Below the pieces are notes generated by a model. That model made no database searches, was not told the origin of the DNA, and was given only the letters and a program-made list of their open reading frames with translations. A stretch of 36,668 nt of DNA from Vulcanimicrobiota bacterium (GTDB lineage: Bacteria; Vulcanimicrobiota; Vulcanimicrobiia; Vulcanimicrobiales; Vulcanimicrobiaceae). The position numbers and the translations under genes are program-made. Positions 29,669 to 36,668 of the stretch are shown piece by piece; position 1 is the stretch's first letter, and every line of letters begins with the position of its first letter. The stretch is from contig JASHOG010000080.1 in NCBI GenBank assembly GCA_030041225.1, positions 1 to 36,668 on the forward strand, read 5' to 3'.

Positions 29669-31573
29669 ATGGTTACGCGCGAGGCGATGGAGCGTGCGGC
29701 GAGGGCCGGTATCCTGAGTGCGGGAATAGCCCTTGCCCTCTTTTCGCATGCCTCCGCGCAGACAAACGTCCTGCCGTCGCCGAGCCCGACGCCGACTACC
29801 AAGGGATTCGCGTTGCACGCGAACGGTTCGACGGTGTTCGTCGGACAGCAGACCGGCGGTCCCGGCACGCGGCCTGCCGAAGGGCCCGGCTTTGCGGCTG
29901 GATCTCCGCTCTCACCGAACACGCCGTACGATCTCTGGTCGTCGGCGCCGATGACCCCGGGCTATGCAGGGATCCTTCAAACTGAGGTCACCGGTCAATA
30001 CACGGGAACACGGCTCTACGGCGGCGCGACGCTTGGACTCGGTGTCGTCGACGGCAGCGTCACGAACGCAGCGTACTGGGGAGAGAGTCTCTTGCCGACG
30101 CTCAATCCGCATCTTGGGTCGACGGCGCTTCCTTACGGCGTCGTCTTTCCGACGCATGCGGGAGAAGATGACGCAAGCGCGTGGAGACTGAGCCTGCTCG
30201 GTGCGAACGTCGGAGCCAACGACGGCTCGTGGTCGCTGCGCGGCGGATATTTCGATCTGCAGCAGTCGCTCGACTTCGTCTTCGTGCAGCCGCCGCTGAC
30301 GAACGTGCCGCCGAGCATCGGGCTTGCGACAGCGGAGTCGCTCGGCGGTGGGTCGCCTGCCTTGTCGGCATGGCCATCTCCGGAACCCGGCTTGCCGCTC
30401 AACGGGCTTGACGGAACCGTGCGCAGCGGCAGCACTTCGATGGAGTTTACCAACGCGTCCTTGCCCGCTCTTCCGGGAACCGCGGTACACTTGCACACTG
30501 GCTCCGCGGTGATGCGAGGCGCGGATCATTCGTCGCTCACGCTACAGATGCTCGATCTCGACACGAATGGCGCGCTCATCTCGACGACAACGCTCTATGG
30601 TTACAACGCACACACGGTCGCATCAGCGCAGGGCGACTTACCGACCAGCACACTCGGCAATCAGCATGAAGTCATCGCCGGGCTCTCGGGCTCGTTTCTC
30701 GCCGCGCCGGGATTGAACGCCGTCGTGGACGCGGCGCGCTCCTGGTACGATGCGGCCGACGTTATTCGTCCGGGAACGCAGGCGCCGGGCGGTTACTATC
30801 ACGCAGGGCTTTCCCACGCGCTCGGCTCCGCGACGCTGCAGCTCGACGGTTACCGCTTCGAGCCGCGCTATGCGACCGCGATCCTCCCATACGGCGTCCC
30901 GGAGAATGTCTGGAGCGCGGCGTGGGCATGGCCCGGCGTGTGGCTGAAGTCAACGTATCAGCTCGTGAGCAACACGATCATGGGTGCGAATCGGCAAGGC
31001 TATCGCGTACGCCTGCTCTCGCGTGACGGCGGCGCGCTCTCGTACAGACTCTCGTACATGCAAGACCGGCAGATCGATCCGGCAACGTTCGCGACGATGA
31101 CGCAGACTGGATTCGTCGACGGGTTCTTTTTGCCGGAGGCGAACAATGCGGCGACGCTCGGCGGGCAGGCGCAGCTCGCCGGTTGGCTCGCGTGGCGTGC
31201 AACGTTCGGCACGCTGACGCTCGACTACGTTAACGACATGCTCGAGCGCCCGGCGCTGCCGTCGGCTCCGCAGAATTACGATAACTACGTTTCGCCGCAG
31301 ATCGTGCTCGGTTATTCGAAACAGGTTTCATCCGCGACGATCCTCAGCGCCGGAGTCGGCCGCTACGCGATGCGCGGCACGTGGGAGGAGACGCCGGTCG
31401 ATTACGGGCAGACGACGGCCTTTGCAGGTGCGGAGTTTCGGCAAAGCGCACACTTCGCGCTGCTCGTGAACGCACGTCACGCGACCTTCGACGGGTTGCC
31501 GTCGGGGCCGCTCGACCCCTCGCCGTTCTTTGGCTCGACCATCCTCGTGGTCGAGGAGCACTACTCGATCTAA
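29669..31573 (+). CDS. Outer-membrane beta-barrel protein under M-box control
   Basis: The 634-residue protein has an N-terminal signal peptide (M-V-T-R-E-A-M-E-R-A-A-R-A, a hydrophobic core, then H-A-S-A-Q). A Pro/Ser/Thr segment (P-S-P-S-P-T-P-T-T) follows, and then a long series of amphipathic Tyr/Gly-rich strands such as S-L-R-G-G-Y-F-D-L-Q-Q-S-L-D-F and Y-R-V-R-L-L-S-R-D-G-G-A-L-S-Y-R-L. The size suggests a large barrel comparable to a porin or cation channel. The C-terminus is H-Y-S-I. I know no M-box-regulated family with this sequence. From the riboswitch I infer uptake of Mg2+ or another divalent cation across the outer membrane. ATG 29669 is preceded by an extended AGGGGGGAGG. The GTG at 29645 would add eight residues. 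Confidence 0.8.
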   Translation: MVTREAMERAARAGILSAGIALALFSHASAQTNVLPSPSPTPTTKGFALHANGSTVFVGQQTGGPGTRPAEGPGFAAGSPLSPNTPYDLWSSAPMTPGYAGILQTEVTGQYTGTRLYGGATLGLGVVDGSVTNAAYWGESLLPTLNPHLGSTALPYGVVFPTHAGEDDASAWRLSLLGANVGANDGSWSLRGGYFDLQQSLDFVFVQPPLTNVPPSIGLATAESLGGGSPALSAWPSPEPGLPLNGLDGTVRSGSTSMEFTNASLPALPGTAVHLHTGSAVMRGADHSSLTLQMLDLDTNGALISTTTLYGYNAHTVASAQGDLPTSTLGNQHEVIAGLSGSFLAAPGLNAVVDAARSWYDAADVIRPGTQAPGGYYHAGLSHALGSATLQLDGYRFEPRYATAILPYGVPENVWSAAWAWPGVWLKSTYQLVSNTIMGANRQGYRVRLLSRDGGALSYRLSYMQDRQIDPATFATMTQTGFVDGFFLPEANNAATLGGQAQLAGWLAWRATFGTLTLDYVNDMLERPALPSAPQNYDNYVSPQIVLGYSKQVSSATILSAGVGRYAMRGTWEETPVDYGQTTAFAGAEFRQSAHFALLVNARHATFDGLPSGPLDPSPFFGSTILVVEEHYSI

Positions 31574-31575
31574 GC

Positions 31576-32121
31576 ATGAGCCTTGCGATCCTCGGCATCG
31601 CGTTCGCTGTCGGGCTCGACGTGCTCGCGCTTTCGATTGCCATCGGTGTTGCGGAGCGGAAAGTCGTCGCACGGCTCTGGCTTGCAGCGTGGTTCTCCTT
31701 CGCTGAGGTCGCCATGCAGGTGATCGGCTATGCGATCGGCACCGGCGCGGGGCGCGCGATCGGCACGGTTGCCGACTACGTGGGTTTCCTCGTCCTCGCA
31801 GGCGTCGGTCTTTTTATCTTTCGCGAGAGCTTTGCCTCGGCGAAGATCCACGCGCGCTTGAGCGGTGGTTGGGGGCTGCTCGCAGCGTGCGGGTCGGCGA
31901 GCTTCGATTCGCTCGGCGTCGGTGTCTCGCTTCCCGGCGTGCCGATACCACTCGTCCCGCTGATCGCGACCGTAGCCGTGAGCACGGTCCTCTTCACCGT
32001 CGTCGGGCTGGGTTTCGGCGCACGCCTCGGAGAGAGCTACGAGAAACTCGCGGAGCGTGCGTGCGGCATCGTGCTCATGCTGATGGCAGTGATCTTCACC
32101 GCTCAGCGCCTGCTGGTGTAG
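31576..32121 (+). CDS. mntP: MntP-family manganese efflux pump
   Basis: The 181-residue membrane protein has six predicted helices in two repeats. It carries the family's acidic helix residues: G-L-D-V-L-A-L-S-I in helix 1 and C-G-S-A-S-F-D-S-L-G-V-G-V in helix 4. MntP (formerly DUF204) exports Mn2+ in Escherichia coli. The ATG lies two bases after the outer-membrane gene stop, so both would come from the M-box transcript. The start is set by the family N-terminus; the open frame upstream overlaps the previous gene. Elsewhere mntP is controlled by the yybP-ykoY Mn2+ riboswitch, and none is seen here. Confidence 0.85.
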   Translation: MSLAILGIAFAVGLDVLALSIAIGVAERKVVARLWLAAWFSFAEVAMQVIGYAIGTGAGRAIGTVADYVGFLVLAGVGLFIFRESFASAKIHARLSGGWGLLAACGSASFDSLGVGVSLPGVPIPLVPLIATVAVSTVLFTVVGLGFGARLGESYEKLAERACGIVLMLMAVIFTAQRLLV

Positions 32122-32185
32122 CTTTTCCGAATCTTGACATAGCGCAAATCCGCAGCCGAGGCCCGGTAACGTACTATCCAAAGGT

Positions 32186-34105
32186 ATGGTTTTCAACGCG
32201 CACCGGCGCGCGGCGTTGGGCTACGCCACTGTGACGGCCGCGATCTTCCTCGTTGTCATGGCGTGCATCGGCGTCGCGGCCCACCGCCCCGCGGTGCTCT
32301 CGGCACAGGCCGACGCCGTGGAGCTGGAGTTTGGTCATGCGTCCTCGCTACAGACGTTGCGGCTCTACGTCGATCACGTGCGCGAAGCGCAGGAGGAGCT
32401 TTGGATCGAGCATACGACGGCGTCGTGGGCGGCGTACGCGCAGGCGCGCCGGTGGTTCAGCGAGCATGTCACGCGCATCGGAAGCTGGAATCCCACGTAT
32501 GCAGCGCGCGCAACGCTCCTTTACGATCGCTACGTGAGCGACACGCTTGGGGCGTTCAACGGCGACGGAGACGTGACCCCGGCGGTGCTGACGCGCGACT
32601 ATGCGGCGCTTGAAGAGTACGCATACCGACAAGCCTCGCTGCAGTATTATCGCGCGTACGCGTCGCAGGCCTCATACGATAGCTTCCGCGCGCATAATGA
32701 CGTGGAGCGCTTCGGGTTCCTTCTGATCGTAGGAATCGTGACGATCGTCCTTCTCGGTCTCTCGCAGTTCTACCGCATCCGGTTGCAGCGCGTCTCCGAG
32801 GAGCGCATAGCCCTTCTCGCTCACGCGGCGCTCAACGACGCGCTCACCGGCCTGCGAAATCTTCGTGCCTTCGAGGAGGATCTTCCGAAGGGAGCAGCGG
32901 TTGCGCAGCGCTTCAACCACCCTATCTCGCTCGTGCTTCTCGACGTCGATCACTTCAAAGAGGCGAACGATCAATCCGGCCACGCCGCCGGCGACGAAAT
33001 CCTCAAGCAGATTGCGTCGCTACTGCGGACGCTGCGCGAAGCGGATGGCGCGTACCGCTTGGGCGGCGACGAGTTTGCGGTGATGCTTCCCGGCACCGCG
33101 GCCGCAGGTGCGGAGGTGCTTGCGCGGCGCCTCGTCTCCGAGCCCGTTCGTCATGGAAAGTCGGTCGTGGGGCTCAGCGCCGGCATTGCCCAGTTGCGTC
33201 CGGGTGAAGCGCTGGCCGACTGGCGCGAGCGCGCCGACATTGCGCTCTACGAAGCCAAGCGCCGCGGCGGACGGACGGCGGTGCTCTTCGAGCACATCGA
33301 GGCGCATGCAAGATTCGTCGGCGCAGATGCGGTGTCGCGCGTCCGCGATCTGATCGAGCACAAAGGCGTGCAGACCGCCTTCCAACCCATCTGGAATCGT
33401 GAGGCGACGAAGATCGTCGCCTATGAAGCGCTCGCGCGCCCGCTGCGCGAGTACTCGTTCGTGGGCCCGCAAGAGGCATTCGACGCAGCGAGCCGGCTTG
33501 GGCGCATCATGGACTTGGATTTGCTGTGCATGCGCTCCGCGCTCAGCGCAGTGCGAGAGCACGGGGTCGACCTACCGATATTCTTGAACGTCACACCGGC
33601 AACGCTCGAGCATCCGCTCTTTGCCGCCGCGACGGTTGGGGCACTCTTGCGCGACTACGGCGTGAAGCCGAGCCGCGTCGTCATCGAGATTACAGAGCGT
33701 ACGATCCGTGATTTGAACACGGTCGTGCGCAGCGCTGAAGCGCTGCACCAGCTCGGCATACGCGTCGCGCTCGACGACGCGGGCGCGGGCAGCTCCGGGA
33801 TGGCGCTCCTTAGCTCCCTAACGTTCGACTTCGTGAAGCTCGATCGTTCGCTCTTGCTGGAAGGACACAATCCCAAAGCGCGCGGCATCCTTGCGGGAAT
33901 CCTCGCGATCGCCGAAGCGATGGGGGCCGTGCTCATCGCGGAAGGAATAGAGACCGAAGAGCTGCTCGACTTTGCGCGAAATCTGCACCGCATCATCGGC
34001 GTCCAAAGCCAAGGAGTACTCGCGCTACAAGGCTACTTACTCGGCCGCCCACAAATTCCGACGGCATCGAGTGGAATCGGTGCCGAAGAGCCTCTGAGCG
34101 CGTAG
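32186..34105 (+). CDS. Membrane-anchored GGDEF-EAL protein (c-di-GMP synthesis/hydrolysis)
   Basis: The 639-residue protein has a transmembrane helix at ~11-32, an extracytoplasmic helical sensor domain of about 140 residues (E-L-E-F-G-H-A-S-S-L onward), a second helix at ~175-195, then GGDEF and EAL domains. The diguanylate cyclase site GGDEF (293-297) is intact and has an inhibitory I-site R-E-A-D (284-287). The EAL domain keeps E-A-L-A-R (414-418), N-V-T-P, I-E-I-T-E-R-T, L-D-D-A-G-A-G, K-L-D-R, A-E-G-I-E-T and Q-G-Y-L-L-G-R-P, so phosphodiesterase activity is also likely. The sensor domain resembles none I can name. Start ATG 32186 has AAAGG close by. It may be transcribed with mntP or from its own promoter in the 64-base gap. 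Confidence 0.93.
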   Translation: MVFNAHRRAALGYATVTAAIFLVVMACIGVAAHRPAVLSAQADAVELEFGHASSLQTLRLYVDHVREAQEELWIEHTTASWAAYAQARRWFSEHVTRIGSWNPTYAARATLLYDRYVSDTLGAFNGDGDVTPAVLTRDYAALEEYAYRQASLQYYRAYASQASYDSFRAHNDVERFGFLLIVGIVTIVLLGLSQFYRIRLQRVSEERIALLAHAALNDALTGLRNLRAFEEDLPKGAAVAQRFNHPISLVLLDVDHFKEANDQSGHAAGDEILKQIASLLRTLREADGAYRLGGDEFAVMLPGTAAAGAEVLARRLVSEPVRHGKSVVGLSAGIAQLRPGEALADWRERADIALYEAKRRGGRTAVLFEHIEAHARFVGADAVSRVRDLIEHKGVQTAFQPIWNREATKIVAYEALARPLREYSFVGPQEAFDAASRLGRIMDLDLLCMRSALSAVREHGVDLPIFLNVTPATLEHPLFAAATVGALLRDYGVKPSRVVIEITERTIRDLNTVVRSAEALHQLGIRVALDDAGAGSSGMALLSSLTFDFVKLDRSLLLEGHNPKARGILAGILAIAEAMGAVLIAEGIETEELLDFARNLHRIIGVQSQGVLALQGYLLGRPQIPTASSGIGAEEPLSA

Positions 34106-34114
34106 CCCAGCAAC

Positions 34115-34182
34115 TTGCGCCTGCTGGCGCGGCGTGGTATGGTATACCGACAGGAATACTTAACTGTGCCGAGTAGTATACC
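34115..34182 (+). promoter_or_regulatory. Promoter and operator of the HTH/nucleotidyltransferase pair
   Basis: TTGCGC (34115-34120) and TATGGT (34138-34143) are spaced by 17 bases. Two GTATACC-containing palindromic sites (GGTATACC at 34141-34148 and AGTATACC at 34175-34182, with flanking ATGGTATAC and GTATACCAT as an inverted pair) overlap the -10 box and the first codons. This suits repression by the HTH protein encoded next. Confidence 0.6.
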
Positions 34183-34534
34183 ATCTTACCGCCAGGGCAA
34201 CCAGGAACTTCCCGCCCCGCCGCTCTTCGGATCGAAAATGCGGACTGCCCTACTCATGCTGCTCGCCGTGCTCGGAGAGAGCTACCCGGCGGAACTTGCC
34301 CGTTGCCTAGGAACGACGATCCCCTCGGTGCAGCGCACGCTCGACAGGGTTGAAGAAGAGGGGCTGATCTCGTCGCGTCAGCTTTTCGTGCGCGCGGTTA
34401 CACTGAGTCCGCTCTATCCGGCCGCAAAGGAGCTGCGCGCTCTCCTCCTGCGGTTAGCCGAAGGCTATCCGCAGTATGCGCGGTTGAAGGAGTCGCGTCG
34501 AACGCGGCCGCGCCGGCGGAACAAGCCGCTGTGA
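34166..34534 (+). CDS. Winged-helix DNA-binding protein, probable autorepressor/antitoxin
   Basis: The 122-residue protein carries a MarR/ArsR-like winged helix (residues ~25-85): R-T-A-L-L-M-L-L-A-V-L-G-E-S, then T-I-P-S-V-Q-R-T-L-D-R-V-E-E-E-G-L-I. Its C-terminal tail is strongly basic (R-R-T-R-P-R-R-R-N-K). GTG 34166 has CAGGAA nine bases upstream and lies downstream of the predicted transcription start. An upstream TTG in frame falls inside the promoter, and ATG 34238 is a later alternative that still includes the full winged helix. It overlaps the nucleotidyltransferase gene by 4 bases, the layout seen in HTH/NTase toxin-antitoxin pairs. Confidence 0.75.
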   Translation: MPSSIPSYRQGNQELPAPPLFGSKMRTALLMLLAVLGESYPAELARCLGTTIPSVQRTLDRVEEEGLISSRQLFVRAVTLSPLYPAAKELRALLLRLAEGYPQYARLKESRRTRPRRRNKPL

Positions 34535-35055
34535 TCACGCCGACGTCGACGCTTGACGACGTCTGCTTCGCCGTTGCCGACGCTCTCGAGAAACATGGAA
34601 TCTCAGGAGTGCTCACGGGAGGCAGCGCTGCCGCCGTTTACGCGCCTCAAGAATACACGTCGGCCGACGCGGACTTTGTTCTGGACAATGAGGATCCGCT
34701 GTCTGACGTCGCAATGGCGCTGCACGGCATTGGGTTTGAGCGTGTCGAGCGATCGCGAATGTTTTCACATCCTACCTGCAGTTTTACGGTCGAATTCCCG
34801 GCGGGCCCGCTTGCCGTTGGTGGATCCTACGTTCGCGAGACGCGAGTTCTGGAACGCAGCGGTATCCGGCTTCGCATACTGACGAGAACCGACTGCGTTC
34901 GCGATCGCCTGAATGCCGCGGTCGCGGTCGCAGCCCAGGACGTTGGGGACATCGACATGGCGCTCATCCGAAAGTGGACGCTCGGTGAGTCCCCGGCGCT
35001 GCGGCCGAAACTGGAGGAGTTCGAGTCGCGCTTGCGCGACAGGTGCTCGCAATAA
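34531..35055 (+). CDS. Nucleotidyltransferase-like protein (MNT/AbiEii-type), putative toxin
   Basis: The 174-residue protein shows the minimal nucleotidyltransferase core: a helix, then L-T-G-G-S (GGS at 30-32) and the metal-binding pair D46-x-D48 in T-S-A-D-A-D-F-V-L. A later segment R-I-L-T-R-T-D-C-V-R-D-R-L resembles the conserved post-catalytic region of AbiEii-like or DUF6036-type enzymes. Such proteins can modify tRNA or other targets and act as toxins when paired with an HTH partner. A canonical third carboxylate is not obvious, though the E in F-T-V-E-F (about residue 89) is a candidate. GTG 34531 overlaps the HTH gene stop. Confidence 0.7.
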   Translation: MITPTSTLDDVCFAVADALEKHGISGVLTGGSAAAVYAPQEYTSADADFVLDNEDPLSDVAMALHGIGFERVERSRMFSHPTCSFTVEFPAGPLAVGGSYVRETRVLERSGIRLRILTRTDCVRDRLNAAVAVAAQDVGDIDMALIRKWTLGESPALRPKLEEFESRLRDRCSQ

Positions 35056-35095
35056 TCCTTGCAGGCTCCGGCGTCGGCTGCTAGAAGCGCGCGGC

Positions 35096-35755
35096 ATGAT
35101 TATCGGATTGACGCTCGCTACGGCATTAGCGCAGGCTGGAATGGTGCCTCAACCGGCAAGACCGGCGGACGGTACGTACACGTACTCGCTCAGCCAGGGC
35201 GGCCGGCAGATCTTGAGCAGCACCGTCGCTATCAAGAGCAACGGCGCCACGTTCGACGTTTCGGAGACGTGTAAGCTGCCGAATGGGCAAGTCGCAACGA
35301 CCGCGACGACGTGGAACAGCGCAACGCTTTTGCCGCTACGTTACGAAGTGCGGCAAGGAGCGGTCGATTTGCACGCTACGATAACGGGTACAACGGTAAC
35401 GTTCGACAAGGCGTTGCCGACGTACACTGCGCTTGCGGGAACGAACTACATCCTCGTGAGCGAAGGGCTCAACGCCCTGCGCATGTTGCTGCCGTACATC
35501 GTCGCGGCACACCCGGGCGAATCGTTCACGATAGCGCAGATCGACGGAGGCGGGGCGACGAGGCAGGCCGAGCCAAGCACCGCATCGCCGCTACCCGGAG
35601 GGCCCTCCGGCGACGCCGTCTCGGTGATCGCGATCGAGTCCGGGCCTGCAGAGCACATAACGGTATGGCGTAATCCAACAACGGGCGTCGTCGATGAGGA
35701 GCAAGTTTCGCCGGGCGACGTGAAGATGACGCTCCTGCGCTACACGCAACTCTAA
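35096..35755 (+). CDS. Secreted protein of unknown function
   Basis: The 219-residue protein begins M-I-I-G-L-T-L-A-T-A-L-A-Q-A, a short signal peptide probably cleaved after A-Q-A. The mature protein is rich in Thr, Ser, Gly and Val with strand-like segments (Y-T-Y-S-L-S-Q-G-G and S-T-V-A-I-K-S-N-G). Its pattern of T-F-D-V-S-E-T, then P-L-R-Y-E-V-R-Q-G, then V-T-F-D resembles extracytoplasmic beta-barrel or lipocalin-like DUFs, but no family is recognised. ATG 35096 is chosen since it opens the signal peptide; the longer frame upstream overlaps the previous gene. The gene converges with the next one. Confidence 0.65.
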   Translation: MIIGLTLATALAQAGMVPQPARPADGTYTYSLSQGGRQILSSTVAIKSNGATFDVSETCKLPNGQVATTATTWNSATLLPLRYEVRQGAVDLHATITGTTVTFDKALPTYTALAGTNYILVSEGLNALRMLLPYIVAAHPGESFTIAQIDGGGATRQAEPSTASPLPGGPSGDAVSVIAIESGPAEHITVWRNPTTGVVDEEQVSPGDVKMTLLRYTQL

Positions 35756-35759
35756 GACG

Positions 35760-36359
35760 TTATTCTTCTTTTTGCGGGGGTGGCGTCACTTGCGGGCAGC
35801 CGGGGTTGAGGATCGTGCTGTGGTCGTCGACGACCGGCGTGAACGACCAGCTGTCGTGCTCGGTAAAATCGCCCGCGGACTGCACCGTCATCGTGCCGCA
35901 GATGATGGAGCGATACGACGGGATTGCGGCGCTCGGCGTTGCGCTGAAGCCGCCGACGCTGGGCTTCTCGCTGCTGTTGCAGTTCACTTGGACGCCGTAC
36001 GTGTTCAACTGGTACTCTCCGCGGCCGAGATCTTCAAAGAGCTCGACGAGGAGGCGCCTGGGCGGCGCGCTGGCGCTTCCCGAGCAGTTCGCGTCGCTAT
36101 ACGTCGCGGTGGCTTGACCGTAGCCTTGCCATAAGAGCTCCGTTCCGCGGTTGCCGCCGTCGGGATAGCTTCTCGCTAAATGCAACGTGATCGTCGCGTG
36201 CTCGTGCTGCGTCTCGTTGTATCCTTGCGCGGTCCAATCGAGCGTGAACTCGCCGTTGTAGGCGCGCACGTGCGCGAAGCTCCCCGAGGACGCGGCCGCG
36301 CCGGCCTGCGAAAGCGTGAGCGCTGCGATGAGAACGGTTAGGGTGGTCCGGTGTAGCAT
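35760..36359 (-). CDS. Secreted Cys-containing protein of unknown function
   Basis: The 199-residue protein has a clear signal peptide (M-L-H-R-T-T-L-T-V-L-I-A-A-L, ending about A-G-A-A-A) and a Ser/Thr/Tyr-rich mature domain. Four cysteines (in D-A-N-C-S, V-N-C-N-S, I-I-C-G-T and P-G-C-P-Q) could form two disulfides. The tail ends P-P-P-Q-K-E-E. The start at 36359 follows a strong GGAGG six bases upstream; the longer frame to 36632 is Arg-rich and unlikely to be translated. No family is recognised. Its divergent neighbour begins at 36477. Confidence 0.7.
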   Translation of the reverse strand: MLHRTTLTVLIAALTLSQAGAAASSGSFAHVRAYNGEFTLDWTAQGYNETQHEHATITLHLARSYPDGGNRGTELLWQGYGQATATYSDANCSGSASAPPRRLLVELFEDLGRGEYQLNTYGVQVNCNSSEKPSVGGFSATPSAAIPSYRSIICGTMTVQSAGDFTEHDSWSFTPVVDDHSTILNPGCPQVTPPPQKEE

Positions 36360-36476
36360 GGTGAACCTCCGCCTGCTCCTTCGACAGGCCGGCGCCGGTC
36401 CTCGCTTTACAGAACCTTGACGATTCGAGCGACGACTCTCCGCCGGAGTTCCGGCTTGGCTGGGTAAGGGCCGAGC

Positions 36477-36668
36477 ATGAATATGCTTGAGCGGGTGATC
36501 GAGGCTGCGGCGTTCATCGGTGCGGAGAAAGTGCCGGAGCCGCGCGGGCACATCGTCGTGGCGGCGATTGCCATTCTCGAAGACGGAAAGACGCGCGACG
36601 CGCAGGTAATTCTCGACGAGGCGCTTGCGCAAAAGCTCGTGCCGCCGCAGACGACGCGCAAGTACGTC
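36477..36668 (+). CDS. N-terminal part of an unidentified gene, cut by the window edge
   Basis: A frame opens at ATG 36477 (a second ATG is at 36483) and stays open for 64 codons to the last base of the window. It begins M-N-M-L-E-R-V-I-E-A-A-A-F-I-G and continues with V-V-A-A-I-A-I-L-E-D-G-K, ending P-P-Q-T-T-R-K-Y-V. The pattern is helical and soluble. I recognise no family. It is divergent from the secreted-protein gene, with a ~117-base intergenic region that may hold both promoters. Confidence 0.5.
   Translation, partial: MNMLERVIEAAAFIGAEKVPEPRGHIVVAAIAILEDGKTRDAQVILDEALAQKLVPPQTTRKYV

Noticed and set aside
32134-32139. TTGACA box before the GGDEF-EAL gene as a promoter
   Set aside because: No -10 sequence occurs at 16-18 bases; the element alone is not enough.
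1-36668. tRNA genes, CRISPR arrays, complete insertion sequences, prophage
   Set aside because: No T-loop-type motifs, regular repeat arrays, intact transposases or phage structural genes were seen on either strand.

Overview
The window is GC-rich, densely coding DNA with frequent GTG and TTG starts and many 4-base ATGA/GTGA gene overlaps. It appears to be the chromosome of a diderm bacterium: it encodes two long outer-membrane beta-barrel-like proteins, a lipoprotein thioredoxin and several Sec-type secreted proteins. No rRNA, tRNA or phylogenetic marker fixes the lineage. An uncultured GC-rich phylum such as Eremiobacterota (WPS-2) is my guess, not a result.

Layout, left to right. (1) 1-7436, plus strand: end of xseB, then tlyA, nadK, recN, a DPP-IV-like S9B peptidase and a PabB-PabC fusion for p-aminobenzoate. 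(2) 7443-8734: a promoter, a near-leaderless 19-residue leader peptide, an intrinsic terminator with a perfect 9-bp alternative pairing to the leader peptide, then a regulator made of a degenerate aspartokinase piece, two aspartokinase-type ACT domains and an OmpR-type winged helix. (3) 15247-8746, minus strand: a complete sulfate-assimilation operon (APS reductase, sulfite reductase, APS kinase, ATP sulfurylase, TauE/SafE permease, outer-membrane barrel). In front of it is a leaderless leader peptide with three Cys codons and a terminator that can be disrupted by a perfect 9-bp pairing to the leader; together they look like a cysteine-sensing attenuator. (4) 15304-17318: a TMEM175-like channel and a divergent proline-rich membrane-anchored protein. 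(5) 17336-25989: a promoter, a ~200-nt structured RNA ending in a terminator, then the information-processing cluster rimP-nusA-ylxR-infB-rbfA-nrnA, a palindromic dispersed repeat, and truB-ribF-thioredoxin lipoprotein. (6) 25990-28529: an accessory stretch with different codon use. It holds an ISL3-transposase zinc-ribbon/HTH head joined to an unrelated acidic tail, an overlapping secreted protein, about 440 bases without a convincing gene, a solitary ribbon-helix-helix protein behind a palindromic operator, and a small membrane protein. (7) 28560-32121: a metal-homeostasis island. An mgtC-family gene faces an M-box (ykoK) Mg2+ riboswitch with a good promoter; downstream of the riboswitch lie an outer-membrane barrel gene and mntP. 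(8) 32186-36668: a GGDEF-EAL protein, an HTH/nucleotidyltransferase pair resembling a toxin-antitoxin module, two secreted proteins of unknown function and a truncated gene at the edge.

The most notable content is regulatory. Three RNA-based switches (two leader-peptide attenuators and one M-box) control transport or amino-acid functions. Two of them sit in front of genes with unusual architecture: the ACT-ACT-winged-helix regulator, and the outer-membrane protein plus MntP unit under a Mg2+ riboswitch.
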